Assembly: GCA_963770995.1 (NCBI GenBank)
Contig: CAVYRS010000001.1
Location: 124,001 to 188,000 of the forward strand
Reading direction: 5' to 3'
Length of the DNA stretch: 64,000 nucleotides
From: CAVSWN01 sp963770995
GTDB taxonomy: Bacteria > Acidobacteriota > Vicinamibacteria > Vicinamibacterales > CAVVIG01
Position numbers and translations under genes: made by a program. Positions 54,644 to 64,000 of the stretch are shown piece by piece. A model generated the notes under the pieces. The model was not told the DNA's origin and made no database searches. It saw nothing but the letters and a program-made list of their open reading frames with translations. Each line of letters begins with the position of its first letter. Within the stretch, counting starts at the first letter, position 1.

Positions 54644-56974
54644 ATGCCGCATCCTTCAGGGCCTTTCGTGGTACCGCTGTGTAAAGACTCATCGCTCGTC
54701 CTGAGCCTGTCGAAGGGCGAGCGCAGGGCTCGTGGTTCGACAAGCTCACCACGAGCGGTTCCGCTTGCGGTCATCTCTCTCTGTCTCATGACGGGAGCGC
54801 TGCTTCCCGCGAGGACTTCAGCGCAGACGGCCCCGCCCGCGGACGCGCACGTCGTGACGGCCGTGCCGCTCGGACCCGACGAGAAAATCGACGTGGACGG
54901 CCGGTTGGACGAGGCGGTCTGGAGCCGCATCGAGCCCGCGGCCGGTTTCGTGCAGCTGGATCCCGACAACGGCGCGCCGGCCACCGAGCAAACCGAGGTG
55001 CGCATCGCCTTCAGCCGCGAACGGCTGTACATCGGCGTCACCTGTCAGGACTCGAACCCGGCGGGCATTCGCGGGAAGCAGCTGCTGCGCGACGCGGATC
55101 TCGGCAGCGACGACCGGTTCATGTGGTCGATCGACACCTATCTGAACGGCCGGACCGGCTATTACTTCGAGACCAACCCAGTCGGCGCGTTGGGCGACGG
55201 CCTGATCGCGCAGGGCGACAGCGGTCCGACCGCCGCCGGCGGCACCGTGAACCGGCAGTGGGACGGCATCTGGATCGCGCGCGTCGTGCAGCACGAGACC
55301 GGCTGGACGGCCGAGATCGAGCTCCCGTTCCGCACGTTGAACTTCGATCCCAACGCCAGCGCGTGGGGCATCAACTTTCAGCGCACGGTGCGCCGCACGA
55401 ACGAAGAGACCATCTGGACGGGCTACGCCCGGAATCAGGGACTCCTGCGGATGACCAACGCCGGCCGCGTGACGGGCCTGAGGGGGATCAGCCAGGGCGC
55501 CGGCCTCGATCTCAAGCCGCATGCGGTCGCGTCGGCGGTGTCGGCGCCGGGCCGCGGCCGGCCGGCCACGACTCGGCGACGCGCGACGCGGGCATCGATC
55601 TCTTCTACAGCATCACGCCCGGACTGCGCGCGAACCTCACCGTCAACACCGACTTCGCCGAAACGGAGGTCGATCAGCGGCAGGTCAACCTCACGAGATT
55701 TCCGCTGTTCTTCCCCGAGAAGCGCGAATTCTTCCTCGAGGGATCCGGCTTCTTCGACTTCGGACGCGAGCCCGGCAATCAGGTCGAGCCGTTCTTCAGC
55801 CGGCGCATCGGGCTCGACGCCAACGGCAACCCGCAGAAGATCGACGTCGGCCTCAAGATGACCGGACAGATCGGCCGCCAGGACGTGGGCCTGCTGCAGG
55901 TCCGCACGGGCGAGGAAGACAGCATCGCGGGCGAAGACTTCACCGTCTTCCGCGCCCGCCGGCGCGTGCTCACGCAGTCGTACGTCGGGGCGCTCTACAC
56001 GCGCCGCGACGCGCGCGCGGCCGGCTCGACCCCCTTGCAGACCGTCGGGTTCGACTTCAACGTCGGCACGTCGCGGTTCCGCGGCGCGCAGAACCTGGAG
56101 GCGAGCGGGTTCTGGCTCTGGAACACGAACCCGCTGGGGACAGGACAGAACCTGACGTACGGCATCCGGCTCAACTACCCCAACGACGTGTGGAGCTGGC
56201 GCGTGTCGTGGCGCACCGTGCAGCCGTTCTACAACCCCGCGGTCGGCTTCAACCAGCGATCGGGGTACCGGCGTATCTTCCCCGTCTTCCGTTTCTCGCC
56301 ACGGCCGATCACGCATCGCTACATCCGCCGCTTCGCGTGGGAAGCGCAGACCGAAGTGCTCACCGACATGCAGAACGACCTGCTGCTGCGGCGCTTCAAC
56401 CTCAACGTGCTGCAGGTCCGCATGCACGCCGGCGACGAGGTGCAGGTGCAAATCACGCCGCAGCGCGAGCGTCTCGAAACGCCCTTCCAGATCTACCAGG
56501 GCATCGTCCTCCCGGTCGGCGGCGAGTACACGTTCACGCGCCATCGCGTGGTGGCGACGACGGCCAGCCAGCGCGTGCTGGCGGTCCGCAGTGACTACGA
56601 GAACGGCGGTTTCTACTCCGGCCGGCGCCGCGGATTCATCGTGAATCTGACCGCGCGGCCGCGCCCGGGCATGCTGGCGTCGATCGAGAGCGAATGGAAC
56701 CGGCTGACAGCTGGCGGAAGGCGCGTTCTCGACGCGCGTCTTCCGAACCGCCGTGAACGCGCAGTTCAGTCCCTGGATTTCCATCGGCAACAATCTCCAG
56801 TACGACAACGTCACGAAGGTTCTGGGCTGGCAGGCGCGCTTCCGCTGGATCCTCCGGCCGGGCAACGATTTCTACATCGTCTACGCGCACAACTGGTTCG
56901 AGTCCACCCCGGGCACGCGCTCGACGCTCGATCAGAAGGGCGTCACGAAATTCGTGTACACGCACCGCATGTGA
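54644..56974 (+). pseudogene. DUF5916 outer-membrane-type protein, two frameshifts, repeat in leader
   Basis: The N-terminal part contains a carbohydrate-binding family 9-like fold (DEKIDVDGRLDEAVWSRIEP, VRIAFSRERLYIGVTCQDSN). The frame shifts near 55575; the DUF5916 barrel follows (FPLFFPEKREFFLEGSGFFD is the family signature). A second shift near 56725 leads to the last strands, ending 56974 (GVTKFVYTHRM). Repaired length is about 776 aa. The leader before the signal helix (LAVISLCLMTGALLPARTSA) is encoded by a GCTCGTCCTGAGCCTGTCG repeat (54693-54760), giving an unusually long ~50-residue leader. Function unknown; outer-membrane localisation is inferred from the family. Confidence 0.8.
54693..54760. 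repeat. CTTGTCGAAC-type palindromes in the DUF5916 leader
   Basis: CGCTCGTCCTGAGCCTGTCG with AAGGGCGAGCG forms one hairpin, and GCTCGTGGTTCGACAAGC with TCACCACGAGC a second. Same family as 8198-8335 and 38088-38220. The frame is open through both. Confidence 0.85.
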
Positions 56975-56977
56975 TCG

Positions 56978-57039
56978 ACAATCTGAAATCGAACACTCTG
57001 AAATCAATCTGAACTCTGAAATCTGAACCCTGAAATCCT
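56978..57039. repeat. AATCTGAAATC-type repeat words before the ribokinase gene
   Basis: Repeated ATCTGAAATC, CTCTGAAATCAATCTGAAC words run to within four bases of the ribokinase ATG. Only one orientation is present, so this looks like half of the palindrome seen at 22735 and 29663. No Shine-Dalgarno sequence. Confidence 0.85.
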
Positions 57040-57040
57040 C

Positions 57041-58006
57041 ATGCCTTCACGAGCCCCACGCATCGCCGTCGTCGGCAGCGCCAACGTCGATCTGACCACC
57101 TTCGCGGATCGATTCCCCAGCGCCGGCGAGACGATCTTCGGCACCCACGTCGACATCGGCTGGGGTGGCAAGGGTGCGAATCAGGCAGTGGCCGCGCGGC
57201 TGTGCGGCGCCGATGTGGACATGGTCGCCCGCGTCGGCGAGGATCTGTTCGGTCCCGCCACAATCGAGAATTTCAACGCCCAGGGCATCGGCACGGCGCA
57301 CGTGAAGATCGTCCCCGGCACGTCGAGCGGCGTCGCGCCGATCTTCGTCGAGCCCAGTGGACAGAACCGCATCATCGTCGTCAAGGGCGCAAACGATCGG
57401 CTCATGCCGGCCGACGTGGACGCCGCCCTGCCGGTGCTCGAGCGCGCCGACTGCATCGTGTTGCAGCTCGAGATTCCGATCGACACGGTCTATCACACGA
57501 TACGCGTGGCGAAACGGATCGGCATCCGCTGCCTGCTGAATCCCGCGCCCGGCCAGCCGCTGGACATGTCCAGCGTCGCCGACGCGGACTACGTGATCCC
57601 GAACGAGTCGGAAGCCGAGGCGATCAGCGGGATGCCTGTGCGCAGCGTGGCCGATGCCGAGGCCTGCGCGCGCCATCTGATCGGCCGCGGAGTTCCGCGC
57701 GTGATCATCACGCTCGGCGAAGCGGGCGCGCTGCTCGCCACGAGGGATTCGACGACGCTCGTCCCGGGCGTGCCGGTACCGACGAAAGACACGACGGGCG
57801 CCGGCGACGCGTTCATCGGCAGCTTCGCCGTGTTCCTCGCGCAGGGGTTCGACGAGCGCGACGCGGTCGAGCGCGCGAATCTGTACGCGGCGCTCTCCAC
57901 GATGTCGGTGGGAACGCAGAAATCGTTCGTGAATCGGCACGCATTCGACCGCGAATGGACGACCCGCTCGGGAAACCTCAAGACAAGCAGAGACAAGAAC
58001 CCCTGA
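57041..58006 (+). CDS. Ribokinase (PfkB family)
   Basis: 321 aa; the ATG directly follows the repeat. The PfkB signature is complete: VVGSANVDLTTFADRFPSAG near the start, GGKGANQAVAARLCGADV, and the anion-hole/base motif DTTGAGDAFIGSFAVFLAQG near residue 250. The substrate-binding NAD and GGKGAN patterns fit ribokinase (RbsK) more than fructokinase. It phosphorylates D-ribose to ribose-5-phosphate. With the nucleoside hydrolase and permease upstream it forms a plausible nucleoside-to-pentose-phosphate route. The gene is intact; a DUF5916 gene lies between it and the permease. Confidence 0.88.
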   Translation: MPSRAPRIAVVGSANVDLTTFADRFPSAGETIFGTHVDIGWGGKGANQAVAARLCGADVDMVARVGEDLFGPATIENFNAQGIGTAHVKIVPGTSSGVAPIFVEPSGQNRIIVVKGANDRLMPADVDAALPVLERADCIVLQLEIPIDTVYHTIRVAKRIGIRCLLNPAPGQPLDMSSVADADYVIPNESEAEAISGMPVRSVADAEACARHLIGRGVPRVIITLGEAGALLATRDSTTLVPGVPVPTKDTTGAGDAFIGSFAVFLAQGFDERDAVERANLYAALSTMSVGTQKSFVNRHAFDREWTTRSGNLKTSRDKNP

Positions 58007-58166
58007 GAGAAGCAAAGAAGTCCTGAAGGCGTTTCTTCGTCGAGTTTACCGATTGACTGTGATGCACCCTGCGCTTATCGTTGGCCTGGATGACCCGGCT
58101 GCTCGTCGTTGCGGGCGGTTTCATACCGGTCGTCAGGTAGAGTTCGCACTCAAGGAGAAGACACCG
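58007..58166. other. Intergenic region before the first PQQ-propeller gene
   Basis: About 160 bases without gene or repeat. An AAGGAG ribosome site at about 58152 serves the following ATG; no clear promoter or hairpin is seen. Confidence 0.5.
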
Positions 58167-60121
58167 ATGCGTAAGCGAGTGCCTGTGACGCTGATCACGC
58201 TGGTCACATTGTGCATGCTCGCCCCCGTCAGCGCTTTTGCGCAGGGCGGCGGCCAGGGACGTGGCGGCGGCCGCGGCCAGGCGAACCCGAACGAGCCCGT
58301 GTATCCCGCGCAGATGACCAGCCGCGTCGAGGGCGGCTGTGGCAGCTGCCACAACTTTCCGGGCAACACCAAGGCGCCGACGCGCGATCAGATGCGCGCG
58401 ATGACGCCGGAACAGATCGTCGAAATCCTGCAGAAACCGATTCCCGCGCACGACGGCAAGGTTCAGATGTCCGACAACCAGCGGAAGGCGCTCGCCGAGC
58501 TGGTCACGGGAAAACAGTTTGCCGGCACGCCGGCGCGCGACCTTTCTGTGATGTCGAACAAGTGCCCCGCGCCGTTGAAGCTGGAAAACATCAACGCCAA
58601 GCCGCACTGGAACGGCTGGAGTCCTGACGGAGCGACGAACAACCGGTTCGTGACCGCGCAGCAGGCCGGCATCACGGCGGAGCAGATTCCCAACCTCAAG
58701 GTCAAGTGGGCCTTCGCGTTTCCCGACGCGGCGTCGATTGCGTGGTCGCAGCCGGTCGTCGTCGGCGGCGCGATCTTCATGGGCACCGACAACAACTACG
58801 TCTACGCGCTCGACGCGAAGACCGGCTGCGCGCACTGGGCCTACAACGCCAAGGCGCAGGTCCGCGCCGCTGTCAGCGTGCAGGAGCTCCGGAACAATCC
58901 GAACGCGAAGTACGCGGCGTACTTCGGCGACATGACCGGCATGGTGCATGCGGTCAACGCGGAAACCGGTGCGGGGCTGTGGACGATGCGCGCGGACGAT
59001 CATCCCGGCTCGAAGATCACGTCGGCCGTCATGATCGATCCGAAGGACGGCAAGGTGATCGTGCCTGTCGCTTCGTGGGAGGAACAAACCGGCGCCACGG
59101 TCGATTACGAGTGCTGCAGGTTCCAGGGCAGCGTCGTCGGCGTGAACGCCAATACCGGGAAGCAGGCGTGGAAGGCGTACGCGTTTGGCGAGCGGCCCTA
59201 CTCGCTCGGCAAGAAGAATTCAGCCGGCAAGGACCTGTATGGACCGGCGGGCGCCGGCAACTGGAGCTCGATGGTAATCGACACGACCAAGCGCGTCGTG
59301 TATCAAGGTCTGGGCAATTGCGTCATCACCGAGCACTTCACGCGTCCGGACTTCGACTGGGGCGCCTGCGACGCGGTCCAGGCGGTCGACCTCGACAGCG
59401 GCAAGAAGATCTGGACGACGCAGCTGCTCGCGACCTTGTCGGATCGCGGACGAGGGCGGATGCGGCCGCGGACCGGAGCGCCGCGTCAACTGCCCCGGCT
59501 ACATCCAGGGCCCCGGCGACGACGTGAGCCAAACGATGATGGTGAAGCTGCCGAACGGCCGCCGCCTCGTGCTCGGCACGCAGGAAAGCGGACGTGTCAC
59601 GGCCATGGATCCGGACAACAAGGGCGCCAAGGTGTGGGTCAGCCAGGCCGGCGATCAGCTCGCGCCCAACGGCGCGGCATTCGGCGGCGCGTTCGACGGT
59701 ACGGTGCTACTACCGGCCGCTGCCGTTCACCGATCAGACCGGCGCGCTCGCCGCGATCAACGTGACCAACGGCGAGCGTATCTGGTACACGAAGGTGCCG
59801 AAGCCGGAGAACTGTCAGGACCCGAACTCGCGGCTCACCTGCAACTCGGGCAACTGGGCGGCCGCGACGGCGATGCCGGGCGCGGTGTTCACCGGCTCGC
59901 GCGACGGCGTGCTGCGCGCCTACTCGTCGAAGGACGGCAAGATCATCTGGGAGTTCAACACCAACAAGCCGTTCGAGACGATCAACGGCGTGAAGGGCAT
60001 CGGCGGCGGCATCGGCGCGTCCTCGCCGACGATCCTCGACGGCATGGTCTACATGGCCACCGGCTACGCAATCCTCGGCGGAACGCCGGGCAACGTGCTG
60101 CTGGCGTTCACGCCGCAGTAA
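58167..60121 (+). pseudogene. PQQ-propeller dehydrogenase with N-terminal cytochrome c motif, two frameshifts
   Basis: A signal peptide (LVTLCMLAPVSAFAQGGG) leads to a single haem c motif (GGCGSCHN, CxxCH near residue 55). A PQQ-type eight-bladed propeller follows with typical W-motifs (GTDNNYVYALDAKTGCAHWA). Adjacent cysteines occur in DYECCRFQGSVV, as in PQQ alcohol dehydrogenases that form a vicinal disulfide. Frame changes near 59440 and 59705; repaired length is about 650 aa. The DFDWGACDAVQAVDLDSGKK block resembles polyvinyl-alcohol-dehydrogenase-type quinohaemoproteins rather than XoxF/MxaF. It probably oxidises an alcohol in the periplasm and passes electrons to its own haem. Confidence 0.8.
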
Positions 60122-60141
60122 AGAAATAACGTGGTGTCCGC

Positions 60142-60184
60142 CGGGCCGGCCCGCCGCGCACGCGGTAAGCCGGCCCGTTTTATT
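60142..60184 (+). terminator. Rho-independent terminator after the first PQQ-propeller gene
   Basis: CGGGCCGGC (60142-60150) pairs with GCCGGCCCG (60169-60177), followed by TTTTATTT. It overlaps the stop codon of the convergent cytochrome c gene. Confidence 0.75.
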
Positions 60185-60581
60185 TCAGGCTGAGGGTTTT
60201 CATCGCCCCGGCGTCGGGGAGGAGTTCGTCGGTGCCAGCCGGGAAGTTGTTGCGTTGCAGCATGCTGGCCACGATGTCGGCGTAGGCCTGGGGCGGGAGC
60301 GAGTTCGGCTGATCGTACGGCATCGTGCCGCGGACGACCTCGTAGAGGTCGTTCACGCTGCTGTCCTGCCAGGCCGTCATGAATTTTTCACCGACGAGCG
60401 GCGGCGCCTCGGTCGTGCCGCTCATGTCGTCCTTGTGGCAGCTGCCGCAGTTCTTGCCGTACTCCGCGCGCCCCCGCTCGGCCTGCGCGCGCGTGTAGGC
60501 GCCCTGTTGTTTCGCGCTTCGAGTCGCCTCCTGGGCGACGGAGACAGCGAGCGTGAGTGCCAGCAACGCGGCAATTTTCAT
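60180..60581 (-). CDS. Secreted small cytochrome c
   Basis: 133 aa. Signal peptide IAALLALTLAVSVAQ, then a single class I haem c domain: the haem motif YGKNCGSCHKDD (CxxCH near residue 48) and a distal methionine candidate in YEVVRGTMPYDQP. The C-terminal helix motif QAYADIVASMLQRNNFPAG is typical of cytochromes c that accept electrons from PQQ dehydrogenases. It is convergent with the first PQQ-propeller gene and divergent from the monooxygenase-like gene. It is a reasonable electron acceptor for both PQQ proteins; that is inference. Confidence 0.86.
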   Translation of the reverse strand: MKIAALLALTLAVSVAQEATRSAKQQGAYTRAQAERGRAEYGKNCGSCHKDDMSGTTEAPPLVGEKFMTAWQDSSVNDLYEVVRGTMPYDQPNSLPPQAYADIVASMLQRNNFPAGTDELLPDAGAMKTLSLK

Positions 60582-60624
60582 GAGAATAATTACGTTAGCA
60601 TATTACGTCGACACGACGAGCAGC

Positions 60625-62726
60625 ATGATCCGTTTCCGATCGAACGGCGCGGCGGTCTGGGCCATCTCAGTGTTGCTGTTGATGTCCGGCAGCGCCCGCG
60701 CGCAGCCTCCCGACGACCTCCGCATCCGCTACAACTCGGGTCAGGCGGTCGTGCCGATCTTCGAGGGATGGATCCGCAAGGCCGACGGATCGTTCGACAT
60801 GGTCTTCGGGTACTTCAATCGCAACTACGTCGAGGAAGTCATCCTGCCGGTCGGTCCGGCCAACCACTTCGAACCCGAAGGACCCGACGTCGGCCAGCCC
60901 GCCTACTTCTACCCCCGCCTGCAACGCTACGCGTTTCGCGTCAACGTGCCCCCGGACTGGGGATCGTCGAAGGAAGTCGTGTGGACTCTGACCGCGCACG
61001 GCACGACCGAGAAGGCGATCGGGAAACTCGCGCCCATCTGGGAGATCGATTCGGTTGTCGAGATCCAGAACGCCGGTGGCGGCGGCGTCGACGAAACGTC
61101 GAAGGGTCCGCCCCCTCGCGTCAGCATCAATCCCGAGTACCGACTCGCGCCGGCGAAGCCTTCCGACCTCGCGTCACGTCCGGTCACGTTCGCCAAGGAC
61201 GTCGCGCCGATCGTTCAGCGCGCCTGCCAGAGCTGCCATCGGCCCGGCACGGTCGCGCCGATGTCGCTCCTCACGTACGAGGAGGCGCGGCCATGGGCGG
61301 CCGCGATCAAGGCGAAGGTCGCCTCGCGCGAGATGCCGCCGTGGCACGTCGTCCGCAACGTCGGCATCACGAAGTTCAAGGACGATCCGTCGCTGAGCGA
61401 CGAGGAGATCGCGACGATCGTCACGTGGGCCGACGGCGGTGCGCTGCAGGGCAACCCCGCCGACCTGCCGCCGCCGCGCCACTTTCCCGAGGAAGGCGTG
61501 TGGCACATCGGGAAACCCGATCTCGTCGTGACGGCGACGCCGTACGCAGTCAAAGCCGCCGGCGCCGACTGGTGGGCCGTCTACACGGTGCCGTCGAACC
61601 TCACCGAGGATCGGTACATCAAAGCCATCGAGGCCAAACCGGGCAGCCCGGCGACCGCGAGAGCGGTCCACCACATCCTCGCCTACGCCGAGGACAGCAC
61701 GACGCCGCCGGCGTCCACGACGACCAGCTTTGGCGACGACAACTTTTTCCAGCGCGGCGAGTTCCTCGTCGAGTATTCCGTCGGCAAAGGCGGCGAGCAG
61801 TTCCCGGAGGGATCGGGCCGGCTGATCAAGGCCGGCAGCAAAATCCGGTTCGAGGTGCACTACCACTCCACCGGCGAGGACATGACGGACGCCTCGCAAG
61901 TCGCGTTCGTGTTCCATCCGCGAGGCTACGTGCCGAAGCGGGTGCAGCGACACGCGCGGGCTCGGCCACGGCGGCGATCTCGATCTGCCACCAGGCGCAC
62001 CCTACATCCGCAGCGACGGCTACACGCGCTTCGACACGCCTGGCGTGATCACCGGATTCCAGCCGCACATGCACACGCGCGGCAAGGCGCGAATGCCTCG
62101 AGCTGATCTATCCAACCGGCGGCGCCGACGAGCGGGTCGAGCAGATTGGGTGCGCGCGCTACGAGTTCGGAAAGGTGATGGTGTACAACTGGGCCGACGA
62201 CGTTGCGCCGATCTTCCCCGCCGGCACGATCCTGCACGTGATCAACTGGCACGACAACACCGTGGGAAAAACCAATCCCGAACCCGTGAACTGGGTGGGT
62301 AACGGCAATCGGACGATCGACGAGATGAGCTTCTCGTGGGTCAACTACTACACGATCACCAACGCCGAGTCCGACCGCCTGCTCGCCGCGCGGCGCGGAC
62401 GGCCTGCCGGCTCGACCGCGACCACCGCAGCAGCCGGCCGAGCGGCGGCTCCCGATCGCGCCTCCCGCGTGCCGACCAACGTGCCGATCTTCCGGCCGCG
62501 CCGTCCGCCTGCCGGGATGTCGGCGACGGTGATCGTGTATCGCGGCCCCGCGCCGGTGACGTTCGTGCCCGACGGGTTCACGCGCGTCAAGAGCGGTGAA
62601 GAGCTGGACGTCACCGCGTTCTTCACGCAACCCGGTACCTACGTGCTGCGCGTCGTCGCGAGCGACGGCATGCTGCGGACGGGAAACGCCATCACGATCA
62701 CGGTCGGCGATCAGCCGAGCCGTTAG
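60625..62726 (+). pseudogene. Cytochrome c / copper type II monooxygenase-like secreted protein, frameshifts
   Basis: The signal peptide (AVWAISVLLLMSGSARA) is followed by a domain of unknown kind. Then comes a haem c motif (IVQRACQSCHRPGTVAPMSL) with MPPW, the pattern found in proteins annotated as ascorbate-dependent copper type II monooxygenase-like. Histidine motifs AVHHILAY and RFEVHYHSTGEDM (copper-site candidates) follow. The frame changes near 61945 and again near 62095, after which QPHMHTRGK and VILHVINWHDNTVG segments continue to 62726. Repaired length is about 700 aa. Such proteins combine haem and copper sites; the substrate is unknown. Neighbouring PQQ proteins suggest an oxidative periplasmic pathway. 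Confidence 0.72.
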
Positions 62727-62885
62727 TCGTTCCTTGTACTTTTTTGTCACGTCTTCTGAAGGGTTATCAAGAGTTCTCAAACGACGTAACCAGTCGTAAA
62801 ATCTGCGCTTTCCGCTTGCCTCCACCGTGCTGGCATTGCACAATGCGAGCGAGTGAAATTGACTCTTCTCAGCAGGAACGCGACC

Positions 62886-64000
62886 ATGCTGATGCACGCG
62901 CGATCGGCGGCTTTTGCCGTCCTCGTGACGGCAGCGTCCACGACGGTGTGGGCGCAGCCGCCCGCGCCTGGCGCGGAGCAGCGGACGTCGCCGGCGAACC
63001 TGGTGGGTCAAGCCGAGCGCGGTTGCTTCAGCTGCCACGACATCGCGTCCAACGTGCCCAACGGACCGAATCGCCAGGCGCTGTGGAACATGACGCCGGA
63101 AAAACTGTACGAGGCGATCACCACCGGTCCGAAGGCGAGCCACATCAGCGTGCAGACCGAGATCATCAACGACGCGCAGAAGCGCGCCGTGGCTGAATTG
63201 ATCACCGGCCGTGCGTTCGCCGGCGGTCCCGATCGGTCCGCGGCAGCGATGAGCAACAAGTGCGCGGCGCCGTTGACGCTGGACATGACCAAGCCGAAAT
63301 GGAACGGCTTCAGTCCGGACGTGGAGAACAAGCGCTTCCAGCCCGCGGAGGCCGCGAAGCTCACGCCCGAACAAGTGTCGACGTTGACGTTGAAGTGGGC
63401 GTTCGCGATCCCGGGCTCCACCTCCACCGGCCAGACGCAACCGACGATCGTCGGCGGCGCGGTCTTCACCGCAACCGACAACAATTACATGTACGCCCTC
63501 GACGCGAAGAGCGGCTGCGTGTACTGGTCCTACGACGCCAAGAACCTGATGCGGGGATCGGTGATCGTCGCGCCGGTGACCGGCGTGCCCGGTGTGAAAT
63601 ACGGCGCCTACATCGGCGACTACATGGGCCGGATGATCGCGGTCAACGCGGAAACCGGCGCGCCGCTCTGGACCATCCAGGTCGACGATCATCCCGGTGC
63701 GAAGATCACGTCGGCCGCGGTGCTCGATCCGTCCGGCACCAAACTGTATGTCCCGGTGGCGTCGTGGGAGGAGCAGACCGGCGCGATGGCGCGCTACGAG
63801 TGCTGCAAGTTCCAGGGCAGCGTCGTGGCCGTGGACGTCAAGAACGGCAAGAAGCTCTGGCAGTCGTTTTCCTTCGCTGAGCGTCCGCATCAGCTGAACA
63901 AGAAGAATTCGGCCGGCAAGGAAATGTTCGGACCGGCCGGCGCCGGCGTCTGGAACACGCCGACGCTCGACGTCAAGCGCAAGGCGGTCTACGTCGGCTC
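62886..64000 (+). CDS. PQQ-propeller dehydrogenase with N-terminal cytochrome c motif (partial)
   Basis: At least 371 aa, cut by the window end. ATG 62886 with a weak AGCAGGAA ribosome site; a GTG 33 bases upstream is an alternative. A signal peptide (SAAFAVLVTAASTTVWAQ) precedes the haem motif RGCFSCHD and a propeller with the same block order as the protein at 58167-60121: GRAFAGGPDRSAAAMSNKC, TATDNNYMYALDAKSGC, ARYECCKFQGSVVAVD. The two are paralogues with about the same spacing between motifs. Vicinal cysteines are kept. No break is seen in this part. It shares the alcohol-oxidation inference of its paralogue. Confidence 0.85.
   Translation, partial: MLMHARSAAFAVLVTAASTTVWAQPPAPGAEQRTSPANLVGQAERGCFSCHDIASNVPNGPNRQALWNMTPEKLYEAITTGPKASHISVQTEIINDAQKRAVAELITGRAFAGGPDRSAAAMSNKCAAPLTLDMTKPKWNGFSPDVENKRFQPAEAAKLTPEQVSTLTLKWAFAIPGSTSTGQTQPTIVGGAVFTATDNNYMYALDAKSGCVYWSYDAKNLMRGSVIVAPVTGVPGVKYGAYIGDYMGRMIAVNAETGAPLWTIQVDDHPGAKITSAAVLDPSGTKLYVPVASWEEQTGAMARYECCKFQGSVVAVDVKNGKKLWQSFSFAERPHQLNKKNSAGKEMFGPAGAGVWNTPTLDVKRKAVYVG

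Noticed and set aside
49556..54652. Very long open frame of about 1700 codons on the minus strand
   Set aside because: It runs antisense to the TonB-type receptor and the permease, has low-complexity Arg/His-rich composition and no domain signal. It is a high-GC shadow frame.
62049..63890. Long minus-strand open frame opposite the monooxygenase-like and second PQQ genes
   Set aside because: It lies antisense to two genes with clear haem and propeller motifs and has no signal of its own.
58167..64000. Methanol dehydrogenase (XoxF/MxaF) as the formaldehyde source
   Set aside because: The propellers carry an N-terminal haem c motif and motif order like polyvinyl-alcohol-type quinohaemoproteins; the usual MDH metal-ligand blocks were not found.

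Overview
The window is a high-GC bacterial chromosome segment and most resembles the Acidobacteriota, probably a Vicinamibacteria-like lineage. The reasons are two large carboxypeptidase-regulatory/TonB-type outer-membrane receptors, a PD40-propeller Ser/Thr kinase, a DUF5916 protein, paired PQQ-propeller/cytochrome c proteins and a tetrahydromethanopterin C1 operon. This assignment is inference; no rRNA or tRNA gene was found. At least ten genes carry apparent single-base indels in otherwise well conserved proteins, so the assembly probably contains uncorrected indel errors. Products are described as if those were repaired, and each break is noted.

Layout. 0.2-14.2 kb: Ppx/GppA phosphatase, two TLC-type (Npt-like) transporters, a membrane Ser/Thr kinase, an Omp85-like protein and partner, an NHL propeller, a PD40 kinase. 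14.7-23.8 kb: phosphoesterase, NhaA-type antiporter, TonB-type receptor, threonine/serine dehydratase, 5'-nucleotidase, MsrPQ methionine sulfoxide repair. 24-29.7 kb: histidine kinase, two sigma-54 activators, a GGDEF-like protein and a GDP-mannose/UDP-glucose dehydrogenase, with a consensus -24/-12 promoter in front of the second activator. 29.8-33.7 kb: SpoIID-metallopeptidase fusion, YqiA-like esterase, DUF309, and a secreted protein with three RidA domains.

33.7-45.5 kb is the centrepiece: a single-direction C1 operon with fae, mtdB, a DUF1464 ASKHA protein, an ATP-grasp protein, fwdD, fwdB, fwdA, fwdC, ftr, mfnD-like and mfnF-like genes. FwdB keeps the four cysteines for a [4Fe-4S] cluster. 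Its reading frame is interrupted by one in-frame TGA (38701-38703, residue 116) exactly where archaeal formylmethanofuran dehydrogenases carry the catalytic metal-ligand Cys or selenocysteine. A SECIS-like hairpin lies 18 nt downstream. I read this as a bacterial selenocysteine-dependent formylmethanofuran dehydrogenase, unlike the cofactor-less FhcB of Methylorubrum-type methylotrophs.

45.5-64 kb: DsrE-like and HD-like Tat proteins, an HscA/DnaK-like Hsp70, a TonB-type receptor flanked by tandem mini-terminator repeats, a nucleoside-hydrolase/permease/ribokinase salvage group with a DUF5916 protein, and a PQQ-propeller/cytochrome c/copper-monooxygenase-like group that runs off the window end.

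A second theme is repeats. I count roughly ten families of short palindromic elements. Several fill the whole gap between stop and start codons in the C1 operon and abut start codons that lack a Shine-Dalgarno sequence. Others are inserted in frame inside genes (mfnF-like, ATP-grasp, SpoIID fusion) or form gene ends (msrQ tail, DUF5916 leader).
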